A stretch of 64,000 nucleotides of DNA from Salirhabdus sp. Marseille-P4669 (GCF_900240405.1 NZ_OEQK01000006.1:203525-267524), one strand, 5' to 3'. Counted from the first letter of the stretch, positions 29,594 through 38,665 are shown. Numbers and translations are program-made. Notes: generated by a model from the letters alone, not told the origin.

Positions 29594-30726
29594 AAATAGG
29601 TTATAAGACGATTACCCTTTTCTTTATACTTCTTTCCTTATTGATTGGATGTGAAGATAAGAAGGATATGACCTATATTAAAGGATTGCCAGAAGAGAAA
29701 AGTCCTGCTTTGACCGGATTTATGAAGCATTTGATTACAGGAAATATCGATACGGAATTACGCAATAAGGATAGGGAGTACATTTATGCGTCAGGAAATT
29801 TGGTTACTGGCTCTACAGACATAACGTATTATCAACTAACAGACGACCAACTAGCTACGTTTCATGAGCAATTACTACAATCGGAAAATCCGAGTCTCAC
29901 AAGGAATAAGCTATTCCATTCTGAAGACAGTTCTACTATACGTAAGCCCTTTGAAGACATAGACAATTACTCTTTACCAAATGTATCTGTTAGTGAAGAT
30001 TATGTGATTAATATCAAACATCAAACAAACGAATTAACGATTGATTTAATCGAGGAAATGAAAGAGTACAATATTACGAATGAAAGTGAATTTATTATCA
30101 ATTTAATCGGGGCTAACGAAAAAACAATTGCATTAGAAATAGATGATCAATCGAATGATAACCCTCAAGAAAACTATTATCTTTTTATAAATCAGGATTT
30201 AACCGAATACACCATCACACCATTAAACGAAGCGGGTTTAAAAAAGGCATTGAATAACGATGAATTCGATAACTATTTTACGATTTTCAAAGGGACGGAT
30301 AATTATAGAATCACCTTTAATAAAACTGCCATTTTTAATACGGAAACAAAAGAAATGACCCCTGTTGGTGAAAATGATTTGATTAGTGAAGATGGAAAAT
30401 ATGTGTTTTTGAATGGATATACACACGGTTCAGAAGACCTTTCGGATGGAAAACATAGGATTCAAACAATCGAGAACTATGCCAAAGGTAACGATATTTA
30501 TGAACGAGAATTTACGATTGACTTTGGTACGATTTCAAAAGAATTAGACTTCGAATCCAAAAAGGTAAGCATAGGATATGTCTATTATTTTAATAAAGAT
30601 TTTATTGTCCTAACATTAAGCTATCACGGGAAAATTATTGGGGATGGAGGATTTACTAATGTACTTATCGACCTTCAGGATGAGGGGAATCTGAGGGCTT
30701 ATTTAGTTGATCTTGGGTTGATGTAG
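29590..30726 (+). CDS. Lipoprotein, candidate immunity protein for the hydrolase
   Basis: A 378-residue protein with a signal peptide and lipobox LLIGC (Cys21). The mature part is acidic and beta-rich, with no recognised domain. It overlaps the hydrolase gene by 4 bases (ATGA), the last gene of the operon. A surface lipoprotein next to a predicted secreted lipase suggests self-protection at the outer membrane face, by analogy with TilA of S. aureus; there is no sequence motif to prove it. It could instead be a plain substrate-binding or stress lipoprotein. Confidence 0.7.
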   Translation: MKIGYKTITLFFILLSLLIGCEDKKDMTYIKGLPEEKSPALTGFMKHLITGNIDTELRNKDREYIYASGNLVTGSTDITYYQLTDDQLATFHEQLLQSENPSLTRNKLFHSEDSSTIRKPFEDIDNYSLPNVSVSEDYVINIKHQTNELTIDLIEEMKEYNITNESEFIINLIGANEKTIALEIDDQSNDNPQENYYLFINQDLTEYTITPLNEAGLKKALNNDEFDNYFTIFKGTDNYRITFNKTAIFNTETKEMTPVGENDLISEDGKYVFLNGYTHGSEDLSDGKHRIQTIENYAKGNDIYEREFTIDFGTISKELDFESKKVSIGYVYYFNKDFIVLTLSYHGKIIGDGGFTNVLIDLQDEGNLRAYLVDLGLM

Positions 30727-30789
30727 GGAGTTGGTAGTTGAGCTTATTTCATTAAATTTTGGTTTTTCTCTTGAGATTGCTTAGAATTT

Positions 30790-31358
30790 AGCAACTTGTT
30801 GCGGGGATTCGGCAACATCTTGCGGGAATTCGGCAGTTGGGGGGCGGAATTCGGCAACATCTTGCGGGAATTCAACAGTTGGCGGGTGGAATTCAACAAT
30901 ATACAATGCGGATTCAACAGTTGCGGAGCGTATTCTACTGTTGTGGGGCGGGATTCGACAAGATACAATGCGGATTCAACAGTTTCGGAGCGGGATTCCG
31001 CATCATCCAATGCGGATTCAACTGTTGCGGAGCGGGATTCCGCATCATCTAATGCGAATTCAACTGTTGCGGATCGGGATTCGGCATCATACAATGCGGA
31101 TTCAACAGTTGCGGAGCGGGATTTAGCAACATCTAATGCGGATTCAACTGTTGGCGGGTGGAATTCGGCAACATACAATGCGGATTCAACTGTTGTGGGG
31201 CGGGATTCGGCATCATCCAATGCGAATTCAACTGTTGTGGGGCGGGATTCAACAACATACAATGCGGATTCAACAGTCTCAGCATTTAATTCAGCAAAAT
31301 CTAATGAGAATTCAACAACACCCATTCACTATTCAACAGCACCTATGAATAATCATTC
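30790..31358. repeat. 21-bp intergenic tandem repeat array with 42-bp higher-order period (locus A)
   Basis: About 26 units, nearly all exactly 21 bases and each ending in ATTC. Two subtypes alternate over most of the array: one contains the dyad CAACWGTTG followed by GGRGCGGG; the other contains a small hairpin GCATcatccaATGC (in the unit at 30999-31019 the stem reaches 6 bp). The left end (30790-30894) and right end (31272-31358) are more diverged. Open frames on both strands exist only because 21 is divisible by 3; none has a ribosome-binding site. It lies between two convergent operons. Confidence 0.9.
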
Positions 31359-31376
31359 AACAAAACAATTATTATC

Positions 31377-31410
31377 AAAAAATCTCACTGGAATACCCAG
31401 TGAGATTTTT
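31377..31410 (-). terminator. Bidirectional terminator after the GntP permease gene
   Basis: Stem AAAAATCTCACTGG / CCCAGTGAGATTTTT with a short loop, T tracts on both strands. It can end the minus-strand operon (stop at 31414) and transcription arriving through the repeat array from the plus-strand operon. Confidence 0.88.
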
Positions 31411-31413
31411 CTA

Positions 31414-32697
31414 TTAATAGATACCGAATGATGCCAATAGGATTGCTGCTGCAGTTGCTATAATTGGGATTCCTATCGCAACTACCGCGATGTCTCTGTA
31501 GCTGTTTTTATGTGTCATTCCTGTTATTGTTAGAACGGTTAATACCGCTCCGTTATGTGGGAGTGCATCCAAGCCTCCGGATGATAGGGAGGCGATTCGG
31601 TGGAAGGCATCTAGACTTACACCAGAATCCATGGCGACTTGGTAATACTTCTCGCCTAATGCTTCAAGTGCAATTCCCATACCACCAGAAGCTGATCCTG
31701 TTGCACCTGCTAATAGGTTAACAGCTACTGCCTCAGATATAAGTGGGTTGCCTGGAATTCCTAGTAAAATTTCGGTTAGCTTTTTAAATCCTGGTACTGC
31801 TTGAACGACTGTTCCAAATCCAACTGCAGCACTGGTATTAATAATAGCTGTTACAGATCCAACTGCACCTGCATTGATTGCTTTTACAAATCCTTTGATT
31901 TTCGTAATGTTCAATAGCAAGATTAATAGGTTACCTGCAATCAACGAAACGATAATATCCCATTTTAACAGATTTAATGTAACGAGTACGGTAACGAGTG
32001 GCAGTAAGGATAAGATCACATTTGGTGTATCCCTAGTTACTTTCACGACACTATTATCTTTCGGCTCTTCAAATCCTTCTCCAAGTGCTGTTAATTTCTT
32101 TTGTCTTCTAATTAAATAATAATAACCACCAGCACCCATAATTACCGCTGCAACGATCCCCATAATTGGCGCAGAGGTCGGGGATGTTTCAAAGTATTGA
32201 ATGGGAATCAAATTTTGAATTTGTGGCGTGCCTGGAATCGCTGTCATTGTAAACGTAAAGGAACCTAACGCTACCGTTGCAGGCAATAGCCTTCTGCTTA
32301 GATTAGCTTCACGAAACATTGATAACGCTAACGGATAAACCGCAAACACGACAACGAATAGACTAATACCACCATAGGTCAATACCGCACATGATAACAG
32401 CACCCCTAAAATGGCACGTTCTTTTCCCATCAATTTAGATAATGAAACTGCAACAGACTTTGCCATCCCTGTATCTTCCATTAATTTACCGAAAATAGCA
32501 CTAAGCATAAATACTGGGAACCATTGTTTAGCAAAGTTTACAAATCCACTCATATACGTATTGGAATAGGCGTCTAAAAGATCTAATCCCCCAGTTAGAG
32601 CAACGACACCAGCTGCTATCGGTGCAACCCAGATGATGGACCATCCCAAATACGCAAGTACCATTAATACAATAAGACCAAGAATAATACCAAACAT
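31414..32697 (-). CDS. GntP-family permease, probably for 3-hydroxybutyrate or related acid
   Basis: A 427-residue carrier with about 12 membrane segments and GntP/ion-transporter features (TYGGISLFVVVFAVYPLAL, TAIPGTPQIQN, GSASGGMGIALEALG). It is the last gene of the scoA-scoB-dehydrogenase-thiolase operon, so the substrate is most likely (R)-3-hydroxybutyrate or acetoacetate; that is inferred from context, since the GntP family also carries gluconate and other hydroxy acids. A terminator follows directly. Confidence 0.82.
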   Translation of the reverse strand: MFGIILGLIVLMVLAYLGWSIIWVAPIAAGVVALTGGLDLLDAYSNTYMSGFVNFAKQWFPVFMLSAIFGKLMEDTGMAKSVAVSLSKLMGKERAILGVLLSCAVLTYGGISLFVVVFAVYPLALSMFREANLSRRLLPATVALGSFTFTMTAIPGTPQIQNLIPIQYFETSPTSAPIMGIVAAVIMGAGGYYYLIRRQKKLTALGEGFEEPKDNSVVKVTRDTPNVILSLLPLVTVLVTLNLLKWDIIVSLIAGNLLILLLNITKIKGFVKAINAGAVGSVTAIINTSAAVGFGTVVQAVPGFKKLTEILLGIPGNPLISEAVAVNLLAGATGSASGGMGIALEALGEKYYQVAMDSGVSLDAFHRIASLSSGGLDALPHNGAVLTVLTITGMTHKNSYRDIAVVAIGIPIIATAAAILLASFGIY

Positions 32698-32746
32698 TCA
32701 AAACCCTCCCTATTAATTGTCTCTATTTATCTTTAAATGAACTTTT

Positions 32747-33925
32747 TTAAACAATTTCTACAACCATCGCAATTCCTTGTCCCCCACCGATACACAGGGA
32801 GGCTACTCCATATTTCTTATCGGTCCGCTTCAATTCCTTTATTAAGGTGTACAGGACCCTTGTTCCACTCGCGCCAATGGGATGACCAATTGCAATTGCA
32901 CCTCCATTGACATTAACCTTCTCTCGGTCCAACCCTAATTCTTTTTCGACAGCCAAATATTGTGAGGCAAAGGCTTCATTCACTTCAAATAAATCAATAG
33001 CATCTATAGACAAGCCAGCCTTTTCTAGTGCTCCTCTAATCGCCGGGACAGGCCCAATTCCCATCTGTGAAGGATCTACACCAGCAATGTGCCAGGAACG
33101 TATTTTTGCTAGTGGCTGGATGTTGTTTTTATTAACGAAACGGTCAGCCGCTACAACAACAGCACCTGCACCATCGTTAATGCCACTCGCATTGCCACCC
33201 GTTACTGTCCCATCCTTTTGAAAGGCAGCTTTTAATTTTGCTAGCTTTTCTAAACTAGTATCCGGACGAATATGCTCATCCTCATCGAACATAATGCTTC
33301 CTTTTCTCGACCTCACTTCAACAGGAACAATTTCATCACGAAGCTTCTCACTTTGTCTCGCTTCGGTAGCTCGCATATGACTTAGTAGTGCATAAGCATC
33401 TTGTTCCTCTCGGGAGATTTCGTATTTCGCCGCCAGATTTTCTGCCGTCACTCCCATACCACTGCCGATATATTCATCAGTCAGCGCAGCCCAAAGCATG
33501 TCATCCATTTGCGGCTTTCCTAGTTTTGTTCCGAATCGGCTGCCTCTTAATGCGTATGGAGCCATACTCATATTCTCAACGCCACCTGCAATTCCGACCT
33601 CTCCATCCCCCGTCATAATAGATTGTGCTGCGGAAACAACAGATTGTAGTCCTGAACCACATAATCGATTAACAGTAAGGGCTGGACTTGTAATTGGTAG
33701 CCCGGTTTTTAGGGCAATATGCCGAGAGAGATAAGGGGCATTATTAGCAGAATGAATCACATTCCCCCATACGGAAAAATCGACCTGTTCCGCTTGAATT
33801 CCGCTTCTTTTTAACGCTTCTCTACTTACAGTAACTCCTAAGTCTGTTGGATTGGAATCCTTTAGCATTCCCCCAAAGGAGCCAAATGGTGTCCTGGCTC
33901 CTTCCACAATATAAACATGTTCCAT
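32747..33925 (-). CDS. Acetyl-CoA C-acetyltransferase (thiolase)
   Basis: Cleaves acetoacetyl-CoA to two acetyl-CoA in this setting. The 392-residue protein has the acyl-enzyme Cys in NRLCGSGLQ (near residue 88), the NEAFA motif, GGAIAIGHPIGASGTR (His near 349) and the C-terminal catalytic Cys in CIGGGQGIA. It lies between the dehydrogenase gene and the permease gene. Degradative use is inferred from the neighbouring CoA transferase. Confidence 0.94.
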   Translation of the reverse strand: MEHVYIVEGARTPFGSFGGMLKDSNPTDLGVTVSREALKRSGIQAEQVDFSVWGNVIHSANNAPYLSRHIALKTGLPITSPALTVNRLCGSGLQSVVSAAQSIMTGDGEVGIAGGVENMSMAPYALRGSRFGTKLGKPQMDDMLWAALTDEYIGSGMGVTAENLAAKYEISREEQDAYALLSHMRATEARQSEKLRDEIVPVEVRSRKGSIMFDEDEHIRPDTSLEKLAKLKAAFQKDGTVTGGNASGINDGAGAVVVAADRFVNKNNIQPLAKIRSWHIAGVDPSQMGIGPVPAIRGALEKAGLSIDAIDLFEVNEAFASQYLAVEKELGLDREKVNVNGGAIAIGHPIGASGTRVLYTLIKELKRTDKKYGVASLCIGGGQGIAMVVEIV

Positions 33926-33942
33926 AGTTGTTTCCCCTCCTT

Positions 33943-34719
33943 TTATTGCGTGGTATATCCACCATCGATAACGACTGCCTGACCTGTTACGCCTTTCGCT
34001 TGTTCGCTCGCTAGGAATAAAGCATAGTCCGCAACCTCTTGCACATCTAACAAACGCTTTTGTGGAACGAGTGGATACAATACTTCCTCAAGTACCTTTT
34101 CAACTGGTACATTTCGTGTTTTCGCCAAATCATCAAATTGCCCACGAACTAACGGTGTATCAACATATCCTGGGCAAATTGCATTCACCGTTATACCATG
34201 CTCTGCCCCCTCTAGTGCGGCTACCTTAGTTAAGCCAATCACCCCATGCTTGGCACTGTTGTAGGCTGCTTTTCCGGCAAAGCCAATTAAGCCATTGATG
34301 GATGCCATATTTAAAATTCGACCAGAGCCTTGTTTTTTCATAATTGGAAAAGCATGCTTTGTAGCCATAAACGGACCAACTAGCATCACTTTTACAATAA
34401 ATTCGAATTTTTCCGTTGGGAACTCCTCTAAGTTGGCAACGTGCTGCAGTCCAGCGTTATTAAAAAGCACATCAAGTCTGCCGTACTGTTCAACTGTTGC
34501 ATCAATGGCTTGTTGGATATCCTGTTCATTTGTTACGTCACACTTTAACCCAATACAGTCAAAGCCTTGCTCTTTTAATTCCTCTGCAACTTCCTTCACC
34601 TTTTCTTCATTTACATCTGAAAAAGCAACCTTTGCTCCATTTTTCGCAAATTCCACGCCAATTTGATAGCCAATTCCACTTGCAGCTCCTGTAATAAAAA
34701 CCACTTTATCCTGAACCAT
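33943..34719 (-). CDS. 3-hydroxybutyrate dehydrogenase (SDR family)
   Basis: NAD-dependent oxidation of (R)-3-hydroxybutyrate to acetoacetate. The 258-residue short-chain dehydrogenase has TGAASGIG near residues 10-17, NNAG near 88, catalytic Ser in MASINGLIG and YNSAK (Tyr/Lys near 153-157), and ends YTTQ. The C-terminal HBDH-type segment and the neighbours (CoA transferase, thiolase) support this substrate over other SDR substrates. Confidence 0.9.
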   Translation of the reverse strand: MVQDKVVFITGAASGIGYQIGVEFAKNGAKVAFSDVNEEKVKEVAEELKEQGFDCIGLKCDVTNEQDIQQAIDATVEQYGRLDVLFNNAGLQHVANLEEFPTEKFEFIVKVMLVGPFMATKHAFPIMKKQGSGRILNMASINGLIGFAGKAAYNSAKHGVIGLTKVAALEGAEHGITVNAICPGYVDTPLVRGQFDDLAKTRNVPVEKVLEEVLYPLVPQKRLLDVQEVADYALFLASEQAKGVTGQAVVIDGGYTTQ

Positions 34720-34736
34720 CTTATTTTCCCCCTTTT

Positions 34737-35414
34737 TTAATACGTCTGTGTTTTTAAATCCTCACTTACAGTCAGCTTAGCTTTCGTAGATTCCAAGACT
34801 TCCTCTACCCGAAAGCCATTTAGAACCTCCACTAACACAAGTCCATTCTTTTCTACATCAATCACAGCTCTTTCGGTAATGATTCGATTCACCACGCCTT
34901 TACCTGTAAGCGGTAGGGTGCAAGAAGGTAAGATTTTCGACTCGCCATTTTTATTGACATGCTCCATGATGATCACGACCTTCTTTGCACCATGAACAAT
35001 ATCCATCGCACCTCCCATTCCTTTAATCATTTTCTTCGGAATCATCCAATTCGCTAGGTCTCCTTGCTCGGAAACCTCCATTGCACCTAATATAGCAAGG
35101 TCCAAATGGCCACCACGCACCATCCCAAAGGACTCAGCACTGTTAAAATAAGCTGCACCTAGGGATGCCGTTACCGTTTCCTTACCAGCATTGATTAGGT
35201 CTGGGTCGACTTCTTCATCAGTTGGATATGGTCCAATGCCAAGCAATCCATTTTCAGAATGGAGCACAACCTCCTTATCCACCTGAATGAAATTAGCAAC
35301 TAATGTCGGCATACCAATCCCAAGATTCACATAGTAACCGCTTTCAATTTCCTGCTCAGCTCGTTTCGCGATTTTTTCTCTAATTTCTGCTTTACTTAAT
35401 TGGTTTACGGTCAT
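34737..35414 (-). CDS. scoB: Succinyl-CoA:3-oxoacid CoA transferase, subunit B
   Basis: Subunit with the catalytic glutamate, seen in SENGLLGIG (near residue 45); together with ScoA it moves CoA from succinyl-CoA to acetoacetate. The 225-residue start at ATG 35414 ([10 protein letters not shown]) follows GAGGAGGG; a longer frame would overlap scoA. Spacing to scoA is 19 bases. Confidence 0.93.
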   Translation of the reverse strand: MTVNQLSKAEIREKIAKRAEQEIESGYYVNLGIGMPTLVANFIQVDKEVVLHSENGLLGIGPYPTDEEVDPDLINAGKETVTASLGAAYFNSAESFGMVRGGHLDLAILGAMEVSEQGDLANWMIPKKMIKGMGGAMDIVHGAKKVVIIMEHVNKNGESKILPSCTLPLTGKGVVNRIITERAVIDVEKNGLVLVEVLNGFRVEEVLESTKAKLTVSEDLKTQTY

Positions 35415-35433
35415 TCTTTCCCTCCTCATCCCT

Positions 35434-36135
35434 TTATGCATGTTGTCGTATTGTGCGTTTTTCAATTCGTTTCTCTTGTCTTCCTTCGATCAATCCTTGA
35501 ACATAAATTCCTGGTGTCTGAATTTGATTCGGGTCCAGTTCCCCAGCTTCCACAATCTCTTCTACTTCCGCTATCGTCACCTTTCCAGCTGCAGCCATCA
35601 TTGGATTAAAATTTTGTGCTGTTTTGTTATAGATTAGATTTCCAAATTTGTCTCCCACTGCAGCTCTCACAAAGCTGAAGTCCGCTGTTAATGCTGTTTG
35701 CAACACATACTCTTTATTATCAAAGGTACGGATTTCTCGCCCTTCCGCAATTGGTGTACCAACCCCAGCCGGTGTATAGAAGGCTGGAATCCCTGCTCCA
35801 CCAGCACGAATGCGCTCCGCTAGCGTCCCTTGTGGCACCAGTTCAACCTCTAATTCACCCGATAAAAATTGGCGTTCAAATTCCTTATTTTCTCCAACAT
35901 AAGAACCAATCATTTTATCAATTTGCTTTTGTTGGAGTAACAATCCTAACCCCCAGTCATCTACTCCGCAATTGTTGGAGATAACGGTTAAATGCTTCAC
36001 TTTTGAATCTACTAAAGCTAGGATTAGGTTTTCTGGAATTCCTACTAAACCAAACCCACCAACCATAATGGTAGATCCATCTTTAATATCTTTTACTGCA
36101 TCGTCAAATGATGTATAGATGCACTTCAATATCAT
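35434..36135 (-). CDS. scoA: Succinyl-CoA:3-oxoacid CoA transferase, subunit A
   Basis: The 233-residue subunit carries the glycine loop [11 protein letters not shown] near residues 26-36 and the segment [15 protein letters not shown] 36135 gives the usual ScoA length and follows GAAGGGAG; an open frame up to 36225 would run through the sigma-54 promoter. First gene of the ketone-body operon; the transcript start predicted from the -24/-12 element leaves a leader of only about 14 bases. Confidence 0.93.
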   Translation of the reverse strand: MILKCIYTSFDDAVKDIKDGSTIMVGGFGLVGIPENLILALVDSKVKHLTVISNNCGVDDWGLGLLLQQKQIDKMIGSYVGENKEFERQFLSGELEVELVPQGTLAERIRAGGAGIPAFYTPAGVGTPIAEGREIRTFDNKEYVLQTALTADFSFVRAAVGDKFGNLIYNKTAQNFNPMMAAAGKVTIAEVEEIVEAGELDPNQIQTPGIYVQGLIEGRQEKRIEKRTIRQHA

Positions 36136-36158
36136 CCACTCCCTTCTACCTTTACTAG

Positions 36159-36176
36159 ATGCAAAAATCATGCCAA
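36159..36176 (-). promoter_or_regulatory. Sigma-54 (-24/-12) promoter of the scoA operon
   Basis: Minus strand TTGGCATGATTTTTGCAT matches the consensus TGGCAC-N5-TTGCA at 10 of 11 fixed positions with exact GG-to-GC spacing. It lies 24 bases before the scoA ATG, and the gene just upstream encodes a sigma-54 activator. Confidence 0.92.
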
Positions 36177-36226
36177 CTTTTAAGGGACGAGAAAACAACA
36201 TTTTCGTTAAAATAAAAAAAACCATA

Positions 36227-36341
36227 TTCCGAAATCATGGAATATAGCTTATTACTTTTCTTAATGTTTTATGAAAACCCTTACAACCATTGGTGAGGCT
36301 TGCTTTCCGGATTTCCGGAATATGTTTCCGAAATCACGGAA
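36227..36341. promoter_or_regulatory. Three palindromic enhancer-like sites upstream of the sigma-54 promoter
   Basis: Three related 16-base dyads: TTCCGAAATCATGGAA (36227-36242), TTCCGGATTTCCGGAA (36305-36320) and TTCCGAAATCACGGAA (36326-36341). They share TTCCG...GGAA, lie about 50-180 bases upstream of the -24 element, and the last overlaps the stop codon of the activator gene. This is the usual position for activator-binding sites. A cre-like TGAAAACCCTTACA at 36272-36285 lies between them but lacks the central G. Confidence 0.72.
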
Positions 36342-37704
36342 TTTGGATTGGATACTTTTTTAATTTTTCATAAAAGCTTGATTTACCAAGTCCTAATAAA
36401 CTTGCCGCTTCTTTTTTATCCCCATTTGTTTTTTGAAGAGCCTGCATAATTGCTTGCTTTTCTGCTTCCTCTACAATTTCTTTTAATGTGTTTTTTTCCA
36501 CAAAAGCATTCGAGTGGACGCTAAAATAATCAGGGAGATCCGTCAATCCAATAACCTCTTGATTCGTTAAATGGATTGCTGACTCAATAACATTTTCTAA
36601 TTCCCGAATGTTCCCTGGCCAAGAATACGTCATAAAGCGGTCCATCACCTGTTGATCAAAATCAATGACCCGTTTTCCGACTCGTTTTGAAATTTTATGG
36701 AGGAAGTACTTTGCCAATACCCGAATGTCCTCTCGCCTATCCCTTAACGAAGGAATTTCAATTTGCACCACATTGATACGGTAAAATAAATCCTTCCGAA
36801 AATCCTTGTTCTCGATCAGCTTTTCAAGTGGTTGATTCGTTGCAGCAATAATTCGCACATCTACTTTTTGAATCTCTGTTCCACCAACGGACTGGACCTC
36901 GCCCTCTTGTAAAACCCTAAGAATTTTTACTTGAGCCGATAACGGCATATCCCCAACCTCATCTAAGAAAAGCGTCCCTCCATTCGCAAGCTGGAATTTT
37001 CCGGGTTTTCCACCTTTTTTCGCACCAGTAAATGCACCTTCCGCGTAACCAAAAAGCTCAGATTCTAGCAAATGCTCCGGGATTGAGGCACAATTAATGG
37101 AGATAAATGGCTGATTGCTTCGATTACTTAGATGATGGATACTTTGCGCAAACAGTTCCTTCCCTGTACCACTCTCGCCTCTTATTAGAACCGAAACATC
37201 ACTAGGAGCAATTTTCTTGACCTTATTTTTTAACGCTTCCATTTTAGGGGAGTTGCCAATAATATCATGTAGAAAATATTTAACCCCTTGCTGCTTTACT
37301 TGCTCACGGTAATGTTCTAATTCTAGTAAAAGAGACTTAATATGTGTATTCATTTCCATCCATTCTTTTGTATCCCGAAACAGTACAAAGCCAACCGCAC
37401 CTACAATCTTTCCATTGGAGCGAATTGGAATTCGATTTGCAATCATATAATTACCACGAATATATTGAAGATCGGCAATTTCCTCTTTTCCTGTTTCGAT
37501 AACCAAGTGCATTCTCGTATTCTCAATTACTTCTGTAACATGCTTCCCTATAGCATCCTCCAGCTTTATCTCTAGAAATTGACAATAGCTCTTACTCAAA
37601 TAGGTCACAATCCCTTGATCATCTACTGTCACGATACAATAATACTGATTTTCTACTATTGCCTCTAAAAATTCATCACGATACGGAATGTCTTTCGGTA
37701 GCAT
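36334..37704 (-). CDS. Sigma-54-dependent activator of the 3-hydroxybutyrate operon
   Basis: A 456-residue enhancer-binding protein: N-terminal PAS domain (about 10-115), AAA+ domain (about 145-375) with Walker A GESGTGKE, the sigma-54 contact loop GAFTGA, Walker B LFLDEVGDMP, and a C-terminal Fis-type helix-turn-helix (KEAASLLGLGKSSFYEKLK). The PAS domain is likely the ligand or redox sensor. GGAGGAAAACCT precedes the ATG. It is transcribed towards the operon it probably controls. Effector molecule unknown. Confidence 0.92.
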   Translation of the reverse strand: MLPKDIPYRDEFLEAIVENQYYCIVTVDDQGIVTYLSKSYCQFLEIKLEDAIGKHVTEVIENTRMHLVIETGKEEIADLQYIRGNYMIANRIPIRSNGKIVGAVGFVLFRDTKEWMEMNTHIKSLLLELEHYREQVKQQGVKYFLHDIIGNSPKMEALKNKVKKIAPSDVSVLIRGESGTGKELFAQSIHHLSNRSNQPFISINCASIPEHLLESELFGYAEGAFTGAKKGGKPGKFQLANGGTLFLDEVGDMPLSAQVKILRVLQEGEVQSVGGTEIQKVDVRIIAATNQPLEKLIENKDFRKDLFYRINVVQIEIPSLRDRREDIRVLAKYFLHKISKRVGKRVIDFDQQVMDRFMTYSWPGNIRELENVIESAIHLTNQEVIGLTDLPDYFSVHSNAFVEKNTLKEIVEEAEKQAIMQALQKTNGDKKEAASLLGLGKSSFYEKLKKYPIQIP

Positions 37705-37756
37705 AGGTTTTCCTCCTCTCCCATTAATCCTTTATTCGTTCGTCTCGTATAGATCA

Positions 37757-37820
37757 AGACGGTAAATGTTTGTCCTATTCATTATATTAACGCAAAATTG
37801 GAAATTTTACAGATAATCTT
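37757..37820. repeat. 64-bp imperfect direct repeat, left copy
   Basis: Ungapped match to 40534-40597 with 53 of 64 identical bases by eye (shared blocks TTTGTCCTATTCATTAT, TTAACG, TTTTACAGA, AATCTT). The two copies flank the first toxin-immunity module (38396-40402). The left copy lies directly upstream of the sigma-54 activator gene. Confidence 0.75.
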
Positions 37821-38395
37821 ATGGAATAAAGGAAAGAGGTGTCAGGCTGATTTAGGTGGTTTACATTTAGAGAGGCTGACACCTTCGTTTGAGAGAGTAT
37901 TTAACAAATTTATAACTTACCAAGAATAAATTCAAGACTTTCCTAATTTTATGTTAGTAGAAGTGTAACAATTGAAAAATGTACTAGCAACTGTTTAATA
38001 TACAGACATTTGGAATAGACTATCACTCTCTTTTCTTTTGTTCGGAGTACTTTTTTTAGTGCTATTGGTTGTTCATCAAACAATAGTATTGGTGAATTGG
38101 TGAAGTGTCAAAGTGATCAGCCATATCCTAGAATTTTATCCATAGAATGATTTCAATACTAATGTCTTTTTATACTTTGTTTACTACGGAATTGTCATCG
38201 TAAAATCGTTTTCCACAATCTTTGACTTCACAAATATGCGACGCTTTCGATAGAACAAGAATGTTCCTTTGGAAAAAATTGTATTATGATTTGATTTTCT
38301 TGATTCGATAATCATGTACGTGTTTTTTAATCAAAAATAAAACCTTTGAAAGACTTACTTATCGCCAATCAAGGTTTATGCGTTTATCTAATTTG
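37821..38395. other. 575-base gene-free region between the sigma-54 activator and the toxin module
   Basis: No gene is supported. It holds an inverted repeat AGGTGTCAG (37837-37845) / CTGACACCT (37876-37884), a smaller one CTATTGGTTG / CAAACAATAG near 38062-38086, and at its right end the terminator of the immunity gene. The rest is AT-rich without recognisable signals. Confidence 0.5.
38340..38378 (-). terminator. Rho-independent terminator after the first immunity gene
   Basis: Minus strand TAAACCTTGA pairs with TCAAAGGTTT (slightly imperfect) and is followed by TATTTTTGATT; 18 bases past the stop codon at 38396. Confidence 0.65.
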
Positions 38396-38665
38396 TTACA
38401 ATAACTCTTTTAATAAGTTTTCTGCCTTGTGCAATTCATTTAACAAAGGATTTTGATAGTCATTATAACTATCCATGTAGGCTCTTACACCACCAACAAT
38501 ATTTATTCCATTTAAGTCATTATTATTTTCAATAATTTCCAGTCCATTCTTATATCTTCTATATATTAATTGGAAAATATCCTTATTAATTTCATTAGAA
38601 TACTCTTTTTCAAGAATATTTATTACCTTTTTAAGTTGTTTAGTCAATTGCTCTTTCTTATTCAT
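38396..38665 (-). CDS. Small helical protein, candidate immunity protein for toxin 1
   Basis: An 89-residue helical protein with motif VGGVRAYMDSYNDYQNPLL near residues 58-76. It begins 9 bases after the toxin 1 stop codon and has a ribosome-binding site GGAGG. Position directly after a polymorphic toxin gene and small size make immunity the likely role; I do not recognise a named family. Confidence 0.65.
   Translation of the reverse strand: MNKKEQLTKQLKKVINILEKEYSNEINKDIFQLIYRRYKNGLEIIENNNDLNGINIVGGVRAYMDSYNDYQNPLLNELHKAENLLKELL

Noticed and set aside
30790..31358. CRISPR array
   Set aside because: Units are contiguous 21-mers of two alternating related types; there are no unique constant-length spacers and no cas genes nearby.
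30744..31431. Long open frames of about 200 codons on both strands with 7-residue repeats
   Set aside because: They follow from a 21-bp DNA repeat without stop codons; no ribosome-binding site, frames open on both strands, no recognisable domain.
36290..36306. Plus-strand TTGGTGAGGCTTGC as a second sigma-54 promoter
   Set aside because: Spacing between the GG and GC dinucleotides is two bases too short, and it points away from the operon into the activator gene.
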